A DNA stretch of 64,000 bases from Diphasiastrum complanatum (lineage: Eukaryota > Streptophyta > Lycopodiopsida > Lycopodiales > Lycopodiaceae): positions 58,415,583 through 58,479,582 of the forward strand of contig CM055100.1 in the NCBI GenBank assembly GCA_029204225.1. The letters are read 5' to 3'. Positions 21,541-34,600 of the stretch are shown here, piece by piece (the first letter of the stretch is position 1; every line of letters begins with the position of its first letter). The notes beneath the pieces were generated by a model that saw only the letters and a program-made list of their open reading frames with translations, was not told the origin of the DNA and made no database searches. The translations under genes were made by a program, and so were the position numbers.

Positions 21541-23074
21541 TGATTTTAATATGTCTGTTTCAAGAATGAAATCTCAGATTTAGAGATAGTGCAATTATGC
21601 ATTGATTGTCACAATAGATTGTCATTGGATGGGGCTGAGCAAGGTCGGTATTTGAAGCAGGTTCTTTAGCCAAATTGTCCCTTTGGTAGCATTTGTGACA
21701 ACTATGTATTTGATTTGGTCGATGATAATGCTACTGAGGCCTGTTTTCGGCTGTTCCATGAGATTGGGCCTTGGTTGAATAAGAATACTTGATATTCTGG
21801 TGTCGATATCTCTTTCCCAATCTGCATATGTGTATCCTTCGAGAATATTGGCAGATTGGCTATCTCCATAACAGATGCTAAGATGTTTTGTTGCTTGGAC
21901 ATACTTCATGATCTTCACGAGTGCTTTCCAATGGGTTGGACCTAGATTTGATAGGAACTGACTAAGTGAACTGATCGAGTATGCAAGGTCTAGTCAAGTG
22001 CAGAGCATTGCATACATTAGTGAGCCGATGATGGAGCGAAATGGATATTGCTTCATTTCCTCCTTTTCTGCCTCGGTTTGAGGACATCGTTCATTCGATA
22101 ATTTCAAACCAAGGTCGAATGGAAAGTAGCTCGATTTGTAGTTGGTCATTCCATATTTTTCCAGCACATTAGTGAGATATTGTTGTTGACTGATATAAAT
22201 TTGTTTGCTGGATCGATTTCGATGAATCTGGATGTCAAGGCAGTAATGGGCTGGACTCATATCACTCATTTTGTATTCTTTTGCTAACATGCCTTGTGAT
22301 TTTGCACACGAGGTGCTCCTTATGTTTCAATTCGTATCCGTCTGGCTGCGACATATGGATTTCTCTTCAATAGTCCCATTGAAAAAAGCAGTCTAGACAT
22401 CCATTTGGTGGAATTCAAGATCCGCTGCAGCTGTAAAAGAGAGTAGTAGTCGGATTGAAGCATGCCTAATGATAGGGCTGAAGGTCTCCAAATAATCCAG
22501 ATCTGGAATCTGGGAGAAGCCTTTGGCAACAAGTCTGGCCTTGTATCAATTTAATCTTCCTTCAACATCATACTTCACTTGAATATCCATTTGCATGGAA
22601 TCAAATTTTGATCCTTTAGCAGCGCTCAGTTACAATCCATGTTTGATTCTCAATCAAAGAATAAAATTCAATGTCCATTGCGGCTTTCCACTAGTCAACA
22701 TTAGGAGTCGACATTGCCTCAGATAAAGTGCATAGTTCATGCACAAAGTAGTGCTAGATCATCCATAAATCGGGACGGAGGCTTTCTGGATCAGTTCGAT
22801 CTTCTAGATTGAACTTCGATCCTCTGATGCGATTCGACTTGTTGAGGTTCTGACTCATTGTCGGAGTCATTGTCGATCTTTTGATCAGTCCCGAGTTCGG
22901 AGTTGGTGTTGACTCTAGAATCTGAATTCGATGGAGGTTTTTCCTTGTGGTCAAAGAACTGGTTTTCGACAAAAATGGCGTCTCTACTGGTGAATGCTTT
23001 CTAGGTGTCCAGATTGTAGAGTTTGTATGCCTTGTGAGCTGGGGAATAGCCAATGAAGATCGACATGACACTCG
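21541..23074 (-). pseudogene. Copia pol 3' half (integrase end, RT, RNase H), decayed
   Basis: The minus strand from 23074 leftward reads an integrase C-terminal stretch (FIGYSPAHKAYKLYNLDT region). Decayed RT follows with the Copia blocks YCLDIQIHRNRSSKQIYISQ (22290-21994) and FRSIIGSLMYAM. The RNase H part is at 21918-21622 (EGYTYADWERDIDTR, KYIVVTNATKGTIWLKNLL). Many stops and frame changes are present. The element ends abruptly at 23074 against a plus-strand Copia in opposite orientation. Confidence 0.7.
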
Positions 23075-23075
23075 A

Positions 23076-26000
23076 AAAGGTAGTTGTTGAGATTCGAGAA
23101 GAAGTCGAAGCTCGAAAGCACCTTGATCACAAGGATGCTTCTGACCAAACTCTCTACAGCAACAAGGAGAAGACTAAGAAGCAATTCAAGCCTAAAAGGG
23201 AGCCAGACCGAAAGCAAGATCGAGATTAGAAATCAAAAGGAGCCAGCAAAGGCAAATGGAAGAACAAAGAAAAGCCGAAACAGCAGAGTGGAGACAAGAA
23301 GATTTGCATGAGATGCAAATGTGAAGGACATGCTATCGATTTGTGATGGCCAAATCTGAAAATTGAGTGTATCCACTATCATAAGAAGGGTCATGCAGCC
23401 ATGGACTGCCACCAGAACCCAAAAAACAAAAAGCCTCAAGGCAAATGAGAAAACAACAATAGTTCATTCTACATCGAAGAACCAGAGAGCTCGAAGATGG
23501 GCGAAGAAAGATCGAATCACAGAAATTCAACCGCCTACATCTGTGCAGACTTGTGTGCAGTATCAACACCTAACACACAGGAGGTAATCCTTGATTCAGG
23601 AGCTGCCTCACATTTTGTTACATCAAGACGAATCATGTCTGACTTTCGAAGTGCAAATCCATCAAGATTTATCATTCTTGGAGAAGGATCAAAGCATCAA
23701 GTGAATGGTATTGGTTCGCTATGGCTCAACACAAACGACAGAGATAGATGACTCAAAGATGTTCTATTTGTGCCTACATTACAGCAGGACTTGCTATTAG
23801 TGGCAAGAATAGCTGATGTAGGGATGCGTGTAACGTTCTCAGACGAAGCATGCAATGTTGTTGATGCAAGCACCAGTACACTCATTACTCAAGGTAGAAG
23901 AAAAGGCAACCTGTATCACTTGAAGGTACGCCTACCTACAGATCAAGTGCATCAAATCCATGATGATTCGTTAGATATTCTATGGCACAAGAGACTCTGC
24001 TATATGAATTCAATGGCACTGTATCAAGCAAGCCATCATGGGGCAATCATAGGGGTGATTATCTCGAATGCAACCAGTTCGATGGCCTGTGATGCATGTA
24101 TAAAAGGTAAGATGTCACGTACTCCTTTTGTCAAGGACTCCTATAGAATGACAAAGATTCTGGAGCTAGTACATTCAGACATTTGTGAACCTTTCAACGT
24201 GATCTCAATAGGAGGCTCAAAATATTATATCACCTCTATCGATGATTACAGTAAATTTGCCAGAGTCTATTTCATTCACAATAAATTAGATGCATTTGAC
24301 AAATTCAGAGATTATGTAAATTGGGTAGAAAGATGCACAAGAAATAAGGTGAAACAAATCAAAACAGATCGGGGTGGAGAATACATCTCAAACCGATTCA
24401 CTGATTTTTGCAATGACTGAGAAATCATTCACAAAAGGACAACATCCTATATACGATAGCACAATGGTGTTGCAGAAAGAAAGAACAGAACTCTCATGGA
24501 AGCTGCTAGGTGCATGATGGCCTATTCGAAGGCTCCAAGAGTATTGTGGGCTGAAGCAGTAGCTACAGTTGCTTACATTCGAAACATGACAAGAAAATCT
24601 GGTGTTCCTCACACAACACCACAGGAATTATGGTGGGGTAGAAAACCCAATCTGACTCATATTCAAATCTTTGGCTATGCAACATATGCACATGTTCCTG
24701 ACAAGCTTCGATAGAAGCTTGATGAGAAAGCAGAACAAGGATATCTTGTAGGATATGACAATCATTAGTCATACTACAAAGTCTATATGTTAGAGACAAA
24801 CACAATGAAGACAGTCTCAAATTTGATGAGAGCTGAACAATGGCCAACAATGATCCTATCAGTTATGAAGTCCTTGGAAGACAATATTATGATCTACCAA
24901 CCGTGACAGAGGGAGTAGAGGACGAACACTCAGATGAAGAAGTTTGAGTCGCACCTCATTCGAGCGACAAATCAAACAAAGAAAGATTCGCAAGCCAGCC
25001 TACTGCTGCAACACTTGTAAACCGAAATGGTTTTGGACCTAGCAGATCAGATAAAGGCAAGAGCATTGTAGTACTAGAAGGATCTCCTAAAAGATCAACA
25101 AGAGAACGAAGAGCGCCAGCAAGATTCGTGTCAGGCAGCTCAACTTCTACATCAAAAGAATTTTGTGGATTCAGTGGAGAACCACAAACATTCGAGGAAG
25201 CAATTGAATGTCCAGAGAAGGACAAATGGATCCAAGCCATGAAAGAGGAGATGTAATCCATAAGGAAGAATGAGGAATGGACATTGCAGCCATTACCCGA
25301 TAAGCAAAAGACTGTACAATACAAGTGGGTATACAAGCTGAAGTATGGACCGAATGAAAATACTTCAAAGTATAAAGCCAGACTTGTAGCGAAGGGGTTT
25401 TCTCAGAGATATGGTATCAACTATGTTGAGACTTTCTCTCCCATCGTGAAACATTTGTCCCTACGCCTACTATTTGCATATGCAGCCGCTTATGATCTCA
25501 GGATTCACATCGTGGATGAAAAGATAGCGTTCTTGCATGGTGAGCTCGATGAAGAAGTCTATATGGATCAATCTCTAGGCTACATTTCGAACTCACTTCT
25601 TGCTTATGCATGCAGAATGCACAAAGTATCTACGGTCTGAAGCAATCAGCTCAACAATGGTGTAAGAAGAAGATCAAGCCCTGAATTCCTTAGGATTCAA
25701 GCCACTAATAGCTGATTTCAATGTTTATGTAAGAACTATAGATGGGAAGATCATAATTGTAGCTGTATATGTGGACGACACCCTAATACTCTACAAAAGT
25801 GAAGAACTTATTGCTGAGGTGAAGTACAACATCTCGAAACATTTCGAGATTGCAGACCTAGGAGAAGCCAGATGTTATCTTGGCTTACAGATTGACAGAG
25901 ACTATGAGAAAGGAAAATTGTACCTTCACCAGTTCAGATATATCCAGAAAATCTTAGATTCAATTTTGGGATGATGAATTGCAAAGGAGCAAATACTCCA

Positions 26001-26695
26001 ATGCTTGCAAAAACAATCCTGACGAATGAAGATCGTTCGAAGATTGAAGAAGAAAGAGAATTGATGGAGCATACACCATACATGAAGCTAATTGAATCAC
26101 TAATGTATCTTGCAGATAACACATGCCTTGACATTGCTTATGCCATGTTTAAGATGAACCAACAGTACGAATCCAGGCCCGACTCATTGGAAGATCGTGA
26201 AACGAATCTTGCAATACCTTCAATTAATGAAGGATTTTGGATTGTGTTATTCTTGTGATGTAGGGTTCTAGATGCTTTCCTATAGTGATGCTAGTTGGGC
26301 AACTCTCAAGGATGACTGCAAAAGTGTCTCAAGAGGATGTACCATCGCATCAGGAGCAACAATTATCTGGGTCAACAAAAAGCAGACCATCGTGGCTCAG
26401 TCATCCTGCGAAGCAGAGTACGTAGCAGCAGCAAAGATGGCCAATGAAATCACTTGGCTCAATCAGTTCCTTGATGAACTAGGTGAAACGAGAAATGAAC
26501 CTTTGATTTTGCAGATGGACAGTACATCAGCGATACACCTGACAAAGGATCCCGTGTTTCACTGAAGAACAAAACACATTGCAATCAAGTACCACTTGGT
26601 AAGGGATCTGATCGGGAAGAAAAAGCAGCAAACTACTTTCATTGGAACGAAGGAGATGATCGCTGACATTTTCACAAAAGCCTTAGTAGAGGAGC
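23076..26695 (+). pseudogene. Copia gag-pol, full domain order but broken
   Basis: The plus strand carries a gag C-terminal part with two imperfect zinc knuckles (ICMRCKCEGHAID then CIHYHKKGHAAMDC). Next are protease (VILDSGAASHFVTS, 23588), pre-integrase and integrase (ACDACIKGKMSRTPF, ELVHSDIC, KTDRGGEYISNRF, HNGVAERKNRTLMEAA), RT ([33 protein letters not shown]) and RNase H (YSDASWATLKDDCKSVSRG, AQSSCEAEYVAAAK), ending at MIADIFTKALVEER. Stops at about 23344, 24418, 24712, 25640 and 25974 break it into at least six frames. The gag N-terminal half is absent at this end. Confidence 0.8.
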
Positions 26696-27855
26696 GTTAG
26701 GACGTGCCTAATCCACCGCTCTTGTAATCCATGATTAGTTATAGATTGTTTAATCTGTCTACTATTCTCCTTAATCCCATGTTAATATGTTCCATTCATA
26801 TTGCTACATTTTACTAGCACAATCTACAAAAATACAATTAAATTTTAACAGCCAAAAAAGATGACAAAGCCAAAGTCTGCGACAAACTCCCAGTTTTCCA
26901 TTTCCTAAGACTTTTTGAAAAGTGTTGCATTTTTGCCAAGAATGCAAAAAATGCGACAAACACTGTTTACTTGATTTTTCAAGGCACCAGAGGCAAATCC
27001 CGAAGAATGTCGCGTTTTTTGCCCCGCCACACCAACGACAACACGATGAACTTTGATGTCAGAGACTCCTCATGCTCACTTTTTGCACTGTGCAAACTAA
27101 CTTGACAATGACAGCAGCCATCCACGATCTCCTCTAGACGGCACAACAGCTTCACGCCATCTCTTGTACCTTCCATCTGCACAAATGTAAATTGTATATA
27201 GTTGATCACTGTAATCAATTAGGCATATGCATCGATGAATCTTGCCATTCATTCAACAAGACAAACATTGTAGATCCTTTCATGCATCGATTTTTTCTTC
27301 AGACGGATTGTCAGAAATAAGCTCATATCTTTTACAGATCGTAATTAGCTTTGTGAGCACGCGGTTCCACCCGCTACTATCTTGTGCTCACTTGCATTAT
27401 CATTATACTTAATCTGAATAAACTACTTTCTGGTTCTGCATTCAATTTTCTTGTCAGTATTGCAATGCTGATTGCACAGTGCATGGAACAAGCGTGAGGA
27501 GGTCGCGATGTGCATTAACTGTAATGAGACAGTTGTAATAACTGCAACAAAAGGTAATTGTAGATATTTTGTAGGATATCAATCCTAGAATCTTCATAAA
27601 AAATCTTCTTCTGATTATTTGAGTTTTCTGTAACTAGAGTTATCACTCTCAACGGCTCTAAGCTGAAGTTATCACTTCAAGTATTGTATTCAATGTTTGA
27701 TATTAATCAGAGTGCAAATTTTTAGTCCTACTACTGTATTTCATTATGCATTTGTCTAAACCATTCAATTTGAATATTCTGTTGTTGTTTGTGGCGTTTC
27801 CGATCCTACACGCACCCGTTCGAGCTTTCGCTAACTAACCTCTCAATTTTCGACA
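26696..27855 (+). repeat. Copia LTR between a pol end and a gag start
   Basis: The left edge follows the polypurine-like AGAGGAG with CGTTAGGACG, probably a mutated TGTTAGG. The right edge TTTTCGACA is followed at once by the primer site TGGTATCAGAG. It holds several GCAAAAAATGCGACA-type motifs (near 26949 and, inverted, 27008). Confidence 0.5.
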
Positions 27856-27870
27856 TGGTATCAGAGTGGG
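27856..27870 (+). other. Copia primer binding site (initiator tRNA-Met)
   Basis: TGGTATCAGAGTGGG directly after the LTR end matches the complement of initiator tRNA-Met, the usual Copia primer. Confidence 0.8.
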
Positions 27871-27997
27871 CGGTCTAGTAATCTGCATTTCATTGCGGAT
27901 TATCAAGTCTTGTTTCTATCAAGACGTTGTTCTAGCAAGTGCACAACCAACAATATCTCAAAATCATTTTTTCTGCCAACGATCTCACTCAACCAGA

Positions 27998-28785
27998 ATG
28001 GATTCATCTACTAGTTTTTCGCTAATCGACAGACTCGATGGGAGAAACTACCATCTCTGGAAATTCAAAATGTAGGTCATACTACTAGCCAAGAAACTGT
28101 GGGACATCGTGGATTGCACAGAAGTTAAACCTGGAGGTGATGTAGCCACTATCACCAAATGGAGGCTGAAAGATGGCAAGGCTTTTGCCATGATCACTCT
28201 CAACATAAAAGACAATCGAATCGGTCACATAAGAGCTGTTCAGACTGCTAAGGATGCATGGGAAATCCTAGCAACACTCTACGATATCAGGGACATCTCC
28301 TCCAAACCCCATGTGATGAAGAAAGTTTTGACCTTGAGAATGTCTGAAGCTCGAGACATATCAACACCTTTCAAAATCTTATGGAGCAGATGAATGCAAC
28401 TGACTCAGTCATTGAAGATATCGATGCTGTTATGACTCTATTATCGAGTCTTCCTGAGGCCTATGAAAATTGGGTCTTAGCAATTTCGATCCAGGAGAAG
28501 ATCACCCTTTCAAGAGTGATCTCATTACTCCAACAAGAGGAGCCCAGAAGATCTGCAACCTCTTCAGGCACAAGGTCGGATCCTTAAGCTCTATATTCCA
28601 AAAATCAAAAGTTCAGATCCAAAAAGAAGAGCAATATGCAGTCAGGATCAAATTTTCAGGCTCGAATTTCGGCTCAGGGTCGAATTCAAGCTCAGGGTTG
28701 AATTCAGACTCTTCATCTTTCCAACCAAAGAAGAAACTTTTCTGCAAATACTACAAGAAAACTGGACATGAAATCAAATAAATCC
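27998..28785 (+). pseudogene. Copia gag N-terminal half, truncated
   Basis: The ATG at 27998 starts MDSSTSFSLIDRLDGRNYHL, then WKFKM and a stop at 28073. The frame resumes with LAKKLWDIVDCTEVKPGG and HIRAVQTAKDAWEILATLYD, a UBN2 Copia gag. Later frames give VMTLLSSLPEAYENWVLAIS and a partial knuckle FCKYYKKTGHEIK at 28740-28780, where homology ends. It lies downstream of a complete pol and LTR, so the order is gag-pol-LTR-gag. Confidence 0.75.
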
Positions 28786-29305
28786 AACAGACATTGCATT
28801 TTTTGAGCCAAATTTCATGATGAAAACACCATAATTCAATCAACAAATTTGGCATTTAGTTCCCTATAGTCCATCGCTGGATAACAAGCAAAGAGGGCTA
28901 TTTTTTTTAATACATTTAAACTTTTAGTCAAGCTATGATCCGTCGCTTCATTAGTAAACAAAATGATTAGAAATGATACATAAACTAAACATAGAATATG
29001 CTTGTAGTTCATCACTGTATTTATGTGGAAGATACATAACAAAAGCAATGTAGTTATGAGTTTCTTATCGTATGAATGTTGCGATAGAAGAGAGGATGTT
29101 AGGGCATTGTCACAAGAGGAGGCTTGTAGTGAACAATCTCCACAGTTCGATGTAGAAGATGTAGACTAAATTGTCTCATATATATAGTAGTAGGTTGTGA
29201 AGCTTCTTGGAAAGCAACAATGTAACTGGAGGGAGAAGCTACTACTCCCCTCCATAAGTTTTGGATAATCTTAAAAAACTTCGTAACACGTGTAACTTGT
29301 AATAG

Positions 29306-29720
<415 letters not shown>

Positions 29721-31447
29721 ACCCACCAATCGTCCCACAGTTAGTGAATCCTTTAGGAGGCAGTTAGCTCCCCGTAAGGGATAGCTAACTGGTCGCCAAC
29801 AAACCATCAATATTGTGTGATAGGACTTAAGATAAGCTAAGTGTTCCATGAAAATATCAACAAGAAGAAATAGATTGAGAAAACATCAAAATCAATTGCA
29901 CCAATGGTAACTATTCATAGACTAATTGCAATTTCAACATATAATAAAGGGAATTCCAACAGTTGGATGTACAATTGTTCTTGAATGAAAAATTGAAAGA
30001 AGGCATGTAATTTAAACAACTTAAAGGAATTACACAAGAGAAGATTTGGTGTGCAAACTCAAGATGAAAATCTATGGTCTTAACCAAACACCAACAACAT
30101 GAATTGCATACAATACATTTTATTTAAGGCAATGTTGTAGAGATTGCATAAATTGCACAATTATCTCTAACAAATTTTCATAGTTTCTCAAAACAGTAGT
30201 TTTTGACGATTTCCCAAATTTTTAAGGTAGTTTGTTTAGGAAATTTGTTCACATTTTATGTACAATGCATCAATGTCCAAGGAACCTAGCCATCTCTCTC
30301 ACATTTATGTATATTCCAATTAACAATGACCCAAAAGCATGCCACAATAAATCCCTATCTCACTCTAACATGTTCAAATATTCATGTGACCTCCAAGGCT
30401 ACTCAACAGTTTAAAATGAGGCAAAAACTTTTGAGGACAAGTATTATAAAGGTGTCCAAATATGAGCTGCCAAAGAATTCAAATTTCTATTTATGTGATT
30501 GTGAGTTGTTTTACTGCCAACACTTGTGAGGCACAAGGGATAGCTGCTTGAAAATTAAAAAAAATAAACCAAAGAGACTCCAACAAACTTTTAGAGAAAA
30601 AAAGGATATGTTAGAAATGATATTATGTACATGGCTTTGGTGTTAGCTATGGAAGTATAACTTAAAATAGAAAAGCAATATAATAAATTGACAATTTAAT
30701 GGCTCTATTTTCAAAACTAGCATAAAAAATTATGAGGCCAATGTTGCAACCAAATGACATAATGTGCATAAACTTTACTGTAAATCTCGTATCAAAATTG
30801 CATTTGAGTTCAATCATAAATGTCAAATGTAAAAAACAGGAATGATCTTTGCTAACATGACTTCAATTGTGCAATAAATATGCAAGTGGCCAAAAATTTT
30901 AGAGATATGCAATACTTCAGAAAATAAAGCCTTATAATTTTAAGCATGTCTGAAAACATTCCTACTTATATTTGGCACGTTGAAGGCACTTAGTAAAGCA
31001 ATACTTCTATGAAAAATGGAACAAAATTTGACAGCTTCACAGATGCTTTTATCCTTGATCACTTCAAGCATTAACTAGAAAAGATCTTTGTAGTAACAAT
31101 CAAATACATAGGATGAAATGCTTTTTTTTTGCAAGAGCATCCTCATGCTCGTCCTAGTTAGCTTTGGCAAACGCTAACCAGAAGGTACCACAAACTAACT
31201 GAAATATTCCAGTCCAATCTTATACCAAGTAACAACCCTCCAAAGAAGGTCATCACAAATATAGATATTTCTAGACTACAAAAACATATTATAAGAATTG
31301 ACAATGCATCACATAAATAGACAAAGACTAAGCTGCTGCCTTTCTTTCATTCTAGCTTTTATCAGATGTGGAGAGAAAAGGGTGTAAGGTCCTCTAATGT
31401 GAATGCAGGCAAAATTTTCTCAAGTGCAGCCAGCCCCTTGTGTTAGA

Positions 31448-31660
31448 CTAGATATTCAACCATTTAAAAAAAATGCCACCGTGTGCAGCAAAAAATGGAG
31501 CAAAGACCAAAGATTCAACTGCCATCAACTTGATCAAAATGTTCAATGACGGTCCAGACGTATCCTTTAGAGGATCTCCAACTGTATCCCCGATCACAGC
31601 AGCCTTATGTGCATCAGAACCCTTTGGACCAAGGCTGCGAGCATGATCCGATGCACCTGC
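31448..31660 (-). CDS. Pyrophosphatase exon 8 (residues 695-764 and stop)
   Basis: It encodes [20 protein letters not shown] and [10 protein letters not shown], the last conserved substrate-binding motif, then [17 protein letters not shown] and a TAG stop at 31450-31448. Confidence 0.93.
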   Translation of the reverse strand, partial: AGASDHARSLGPKGSDAHKAAVIGDTVGDPLKDTSGPSLNILIKLMAVESLVFAPFFAAHGGIFFKWLNI

Positions 31661-34600
31661 CTGTAAAATAATATTTAAAGCAATTAGAATTCAGGAAAAA
31701 AGAGGATCCATCCCTAAAGTCTGGTCTTAAAACACTATGCAAATATGAATAAAAACATACCTCGATATACTTTTTTGCATTATCCCAAGCACCACCTGTG
31801 TTGGAGGCAGAGATTGCAATCTGTAACCAAAATCAAGTTTATCAACGAAAATGAATACAGAAATGCCGTAGGACCTCCATGAAAAGAAACCATAGTCACA
31901 AGTCAATTCAAATCAAGCTGATTGAATCGGATTTGATTCAAACCACTTCAGATCTTTTTTAACAATTCAATGATCCTACTGCAAAGCAATTCGAAAAATC
32001 TTTAAATCTATTTCATAAATGCAAACACAAAAAAAATGCAAAAAAGAAAGCTTTGTAAAAATTCTATTCAAGACTGAATATCATGATTTGTTGTTACTGT
32101 GAAAGACACTGAGCACAATATTTGACGCAATTATGGCTGCAATAAAAGAAACAGCTCTCTGGCAAGAGATTCCCCGTACCTGTACTCCAGAAACCAATGC
32201 GCCGGCCAATAATCCAGCTAGCGTTGACGACCCAAACAAAGTGCCAACTATAAGGGGCGTAAGCATCACAAGTGCACCAGGAGGAATCATCTCCCTGAGT
32301 GATGCATCAGTTGAAATTTTTACACACCGCTTATAGTCAGGTTTCACAGTACCTTCCATCAGACCTGGAATAGTATTGAACTGTCGCCTCACCTCCTCAA
32401 CCATTGCCAGAGCAGCTTTTCCCACACTCTTCATTGTCATTGCCGAAAACCAATAGGGCAACATAGCTCCAACTATCAGACCCACAAACTCCTTGGGCTG
32501 AATTACGTCGACAACTGCAATGCCTGCTCTGCTGACAAAAGCACCAAACAGTGCAAGCGACACAAGAGCAGCTGACCCAATCGCAAATCCCTGTACAATA
32601 GCAGAAATGAATAAATGAATTAAGTATTGAGGCCTGAGGGGGTAGATCGAAAACGTTAAGTCCAATCCTGCCATTTACTATTTGTTTTTTCACCTTCCCA
32701 ATTGCAGCAGTCGTGTTTCCAGCGGCATCAAGAGCATCTGTCCTCTCACGAACTTTGTGGGGCATACCGGCCATCTCAGCAATACCTCCAGCATTGTCGC
32801 TAATTGGTCCATAAGCATCAATAGCAAGGCCAGTAGCAAGAGTACTCAGCATCCCAAGAGCAGCCACAGCTATTCCATACATTGCAGCCAAGCTGAAACT
32901 CAAGAAAATGGCTACTGCTATGGCTAGAACTGGAATGATGACAGATTTGTATCCTAATGCAAGCCCAAAAATCACATTGGTAGCAGCTCCAGTTCTGCAT
33001 GAGTCGGCCACATCCCGCACAGGCCTGCATACATCTCAAAAGGAACATGTTCAATACGTATTTTAGGCTACGTTTGGAAAGAAACTTGAAGCCTCATCTG
33101 AGAATGAACGACATCTGAACTCACTGGTAAGCATTGCTGGTGAAGTACTCTGTTGTGTACCCAATAATAAGGCCGGCCCAAAGTCCAGAACCGACACAAA
33201 AGAATAATTTCCTACAAGAACATAAGCTCTTTATCAAGCACGTATCTCATAACAGTGACTGGGATAGGCATGATCCCAAACATACTAACAATGAATTTCG
33301 ATTTAAAACCCTTAAAACCAATTTGATTTGTGGTACAAATCCAAATTTTACAAATTCTTCTTTGACAAAGAAAATTGGTTTTTCCCATGATTGTTTTCGA
33401 AAAAAAAATTTCAATCATGTTGTTATAGAATGATTCAAACTTGGAAAAAAAAGTTGAGTCAATTCGCATACCAATTCTTCACAACTTTGGGTTGGTGCCC
33501 AACTACATTGATGGTAAAGGTACTGGGCAAAGCAAGGTAGCACACAGCTGCAATAGCAAGGGTCATCAAGACAGTCGAAATGACAAGCTGCCGCTTCAGC
33601 GATGGTTCAATTTCCTTGACAGACTTGATTACAAAGAGGTCAGTTGCAAAGATGGTCGTTATCAGACAGACAACAATGCCTGCAGAGCTGATTAAAAGGG
33701 GAAAGCTCATGGCCACGAAATCTCGGTCTGCACCGAAGGATGATATAGACGAAACAACCAAAGCTGCACAAGACGACTCGGCAAATGAGCCAAAAAGATC
33801 TGCTCCCATGCCGGCAATGTCCCCCACATTGTCACCCACATTGTCAGCAATAACCTACAAAGAAGGGCATACCTTAGATTATGAGAATTTCAGGTTCATA
33901 CATAACTAACCACTATGAACAGCCATTCACAGATACAGTAATGTACTTCAGTACCGCAGGATTTCGAGGATCGTCTTCTGGAATGTTTCGTTCCACTTTA
34001 CCAACAAGATCAGCACCCACATCTGCAGCCTTTGTGTAGATCCCCCCACCGACACGACCGAATAGAGCGACAGAAGAACCACCCAAACCATAGCCGGCAA
34101 TAGATTCATAAAGACCTGTCCAGTCATTACCATAGTAAAGCTTGAAAAGGACAATGGCTATGAAGAGGACGATTAGGCCATTGGCTGCCAGTAGGAATCC
34201 CATGACAGATCCAGCACGAAAAGCAACAATAAACGCTTCACCTACTCCTTTGCGAGCTTCCAAAGTTGTTCTTGCATTTGCATAGGTTGCAATTTTCATT
34301 CCAAGATAACCCGATAAAGTAGATGTAAGGGCGCCCAAAATGAAAGCTACTGTGCTGAACAATGCATTGGCTAAAGGGGGAGCACACAATTCAGAAGGAT
34401 TTGCTTTGCAAGACACCCACTTTGTACTGAACCCACCAACAGACCCCAGGAATAAAAATATGAAAACTGAAAATACCGCCATGAAAATTCCTAGATATTG
34501 GTATTCTGTTATCAGAAATGACTCTGCCCCTGCAAAAATAAATCATTTCCAAATTTATGCAGTGAGTACATTGTTTATGGTATATAAGAAAAAGTTGGAA

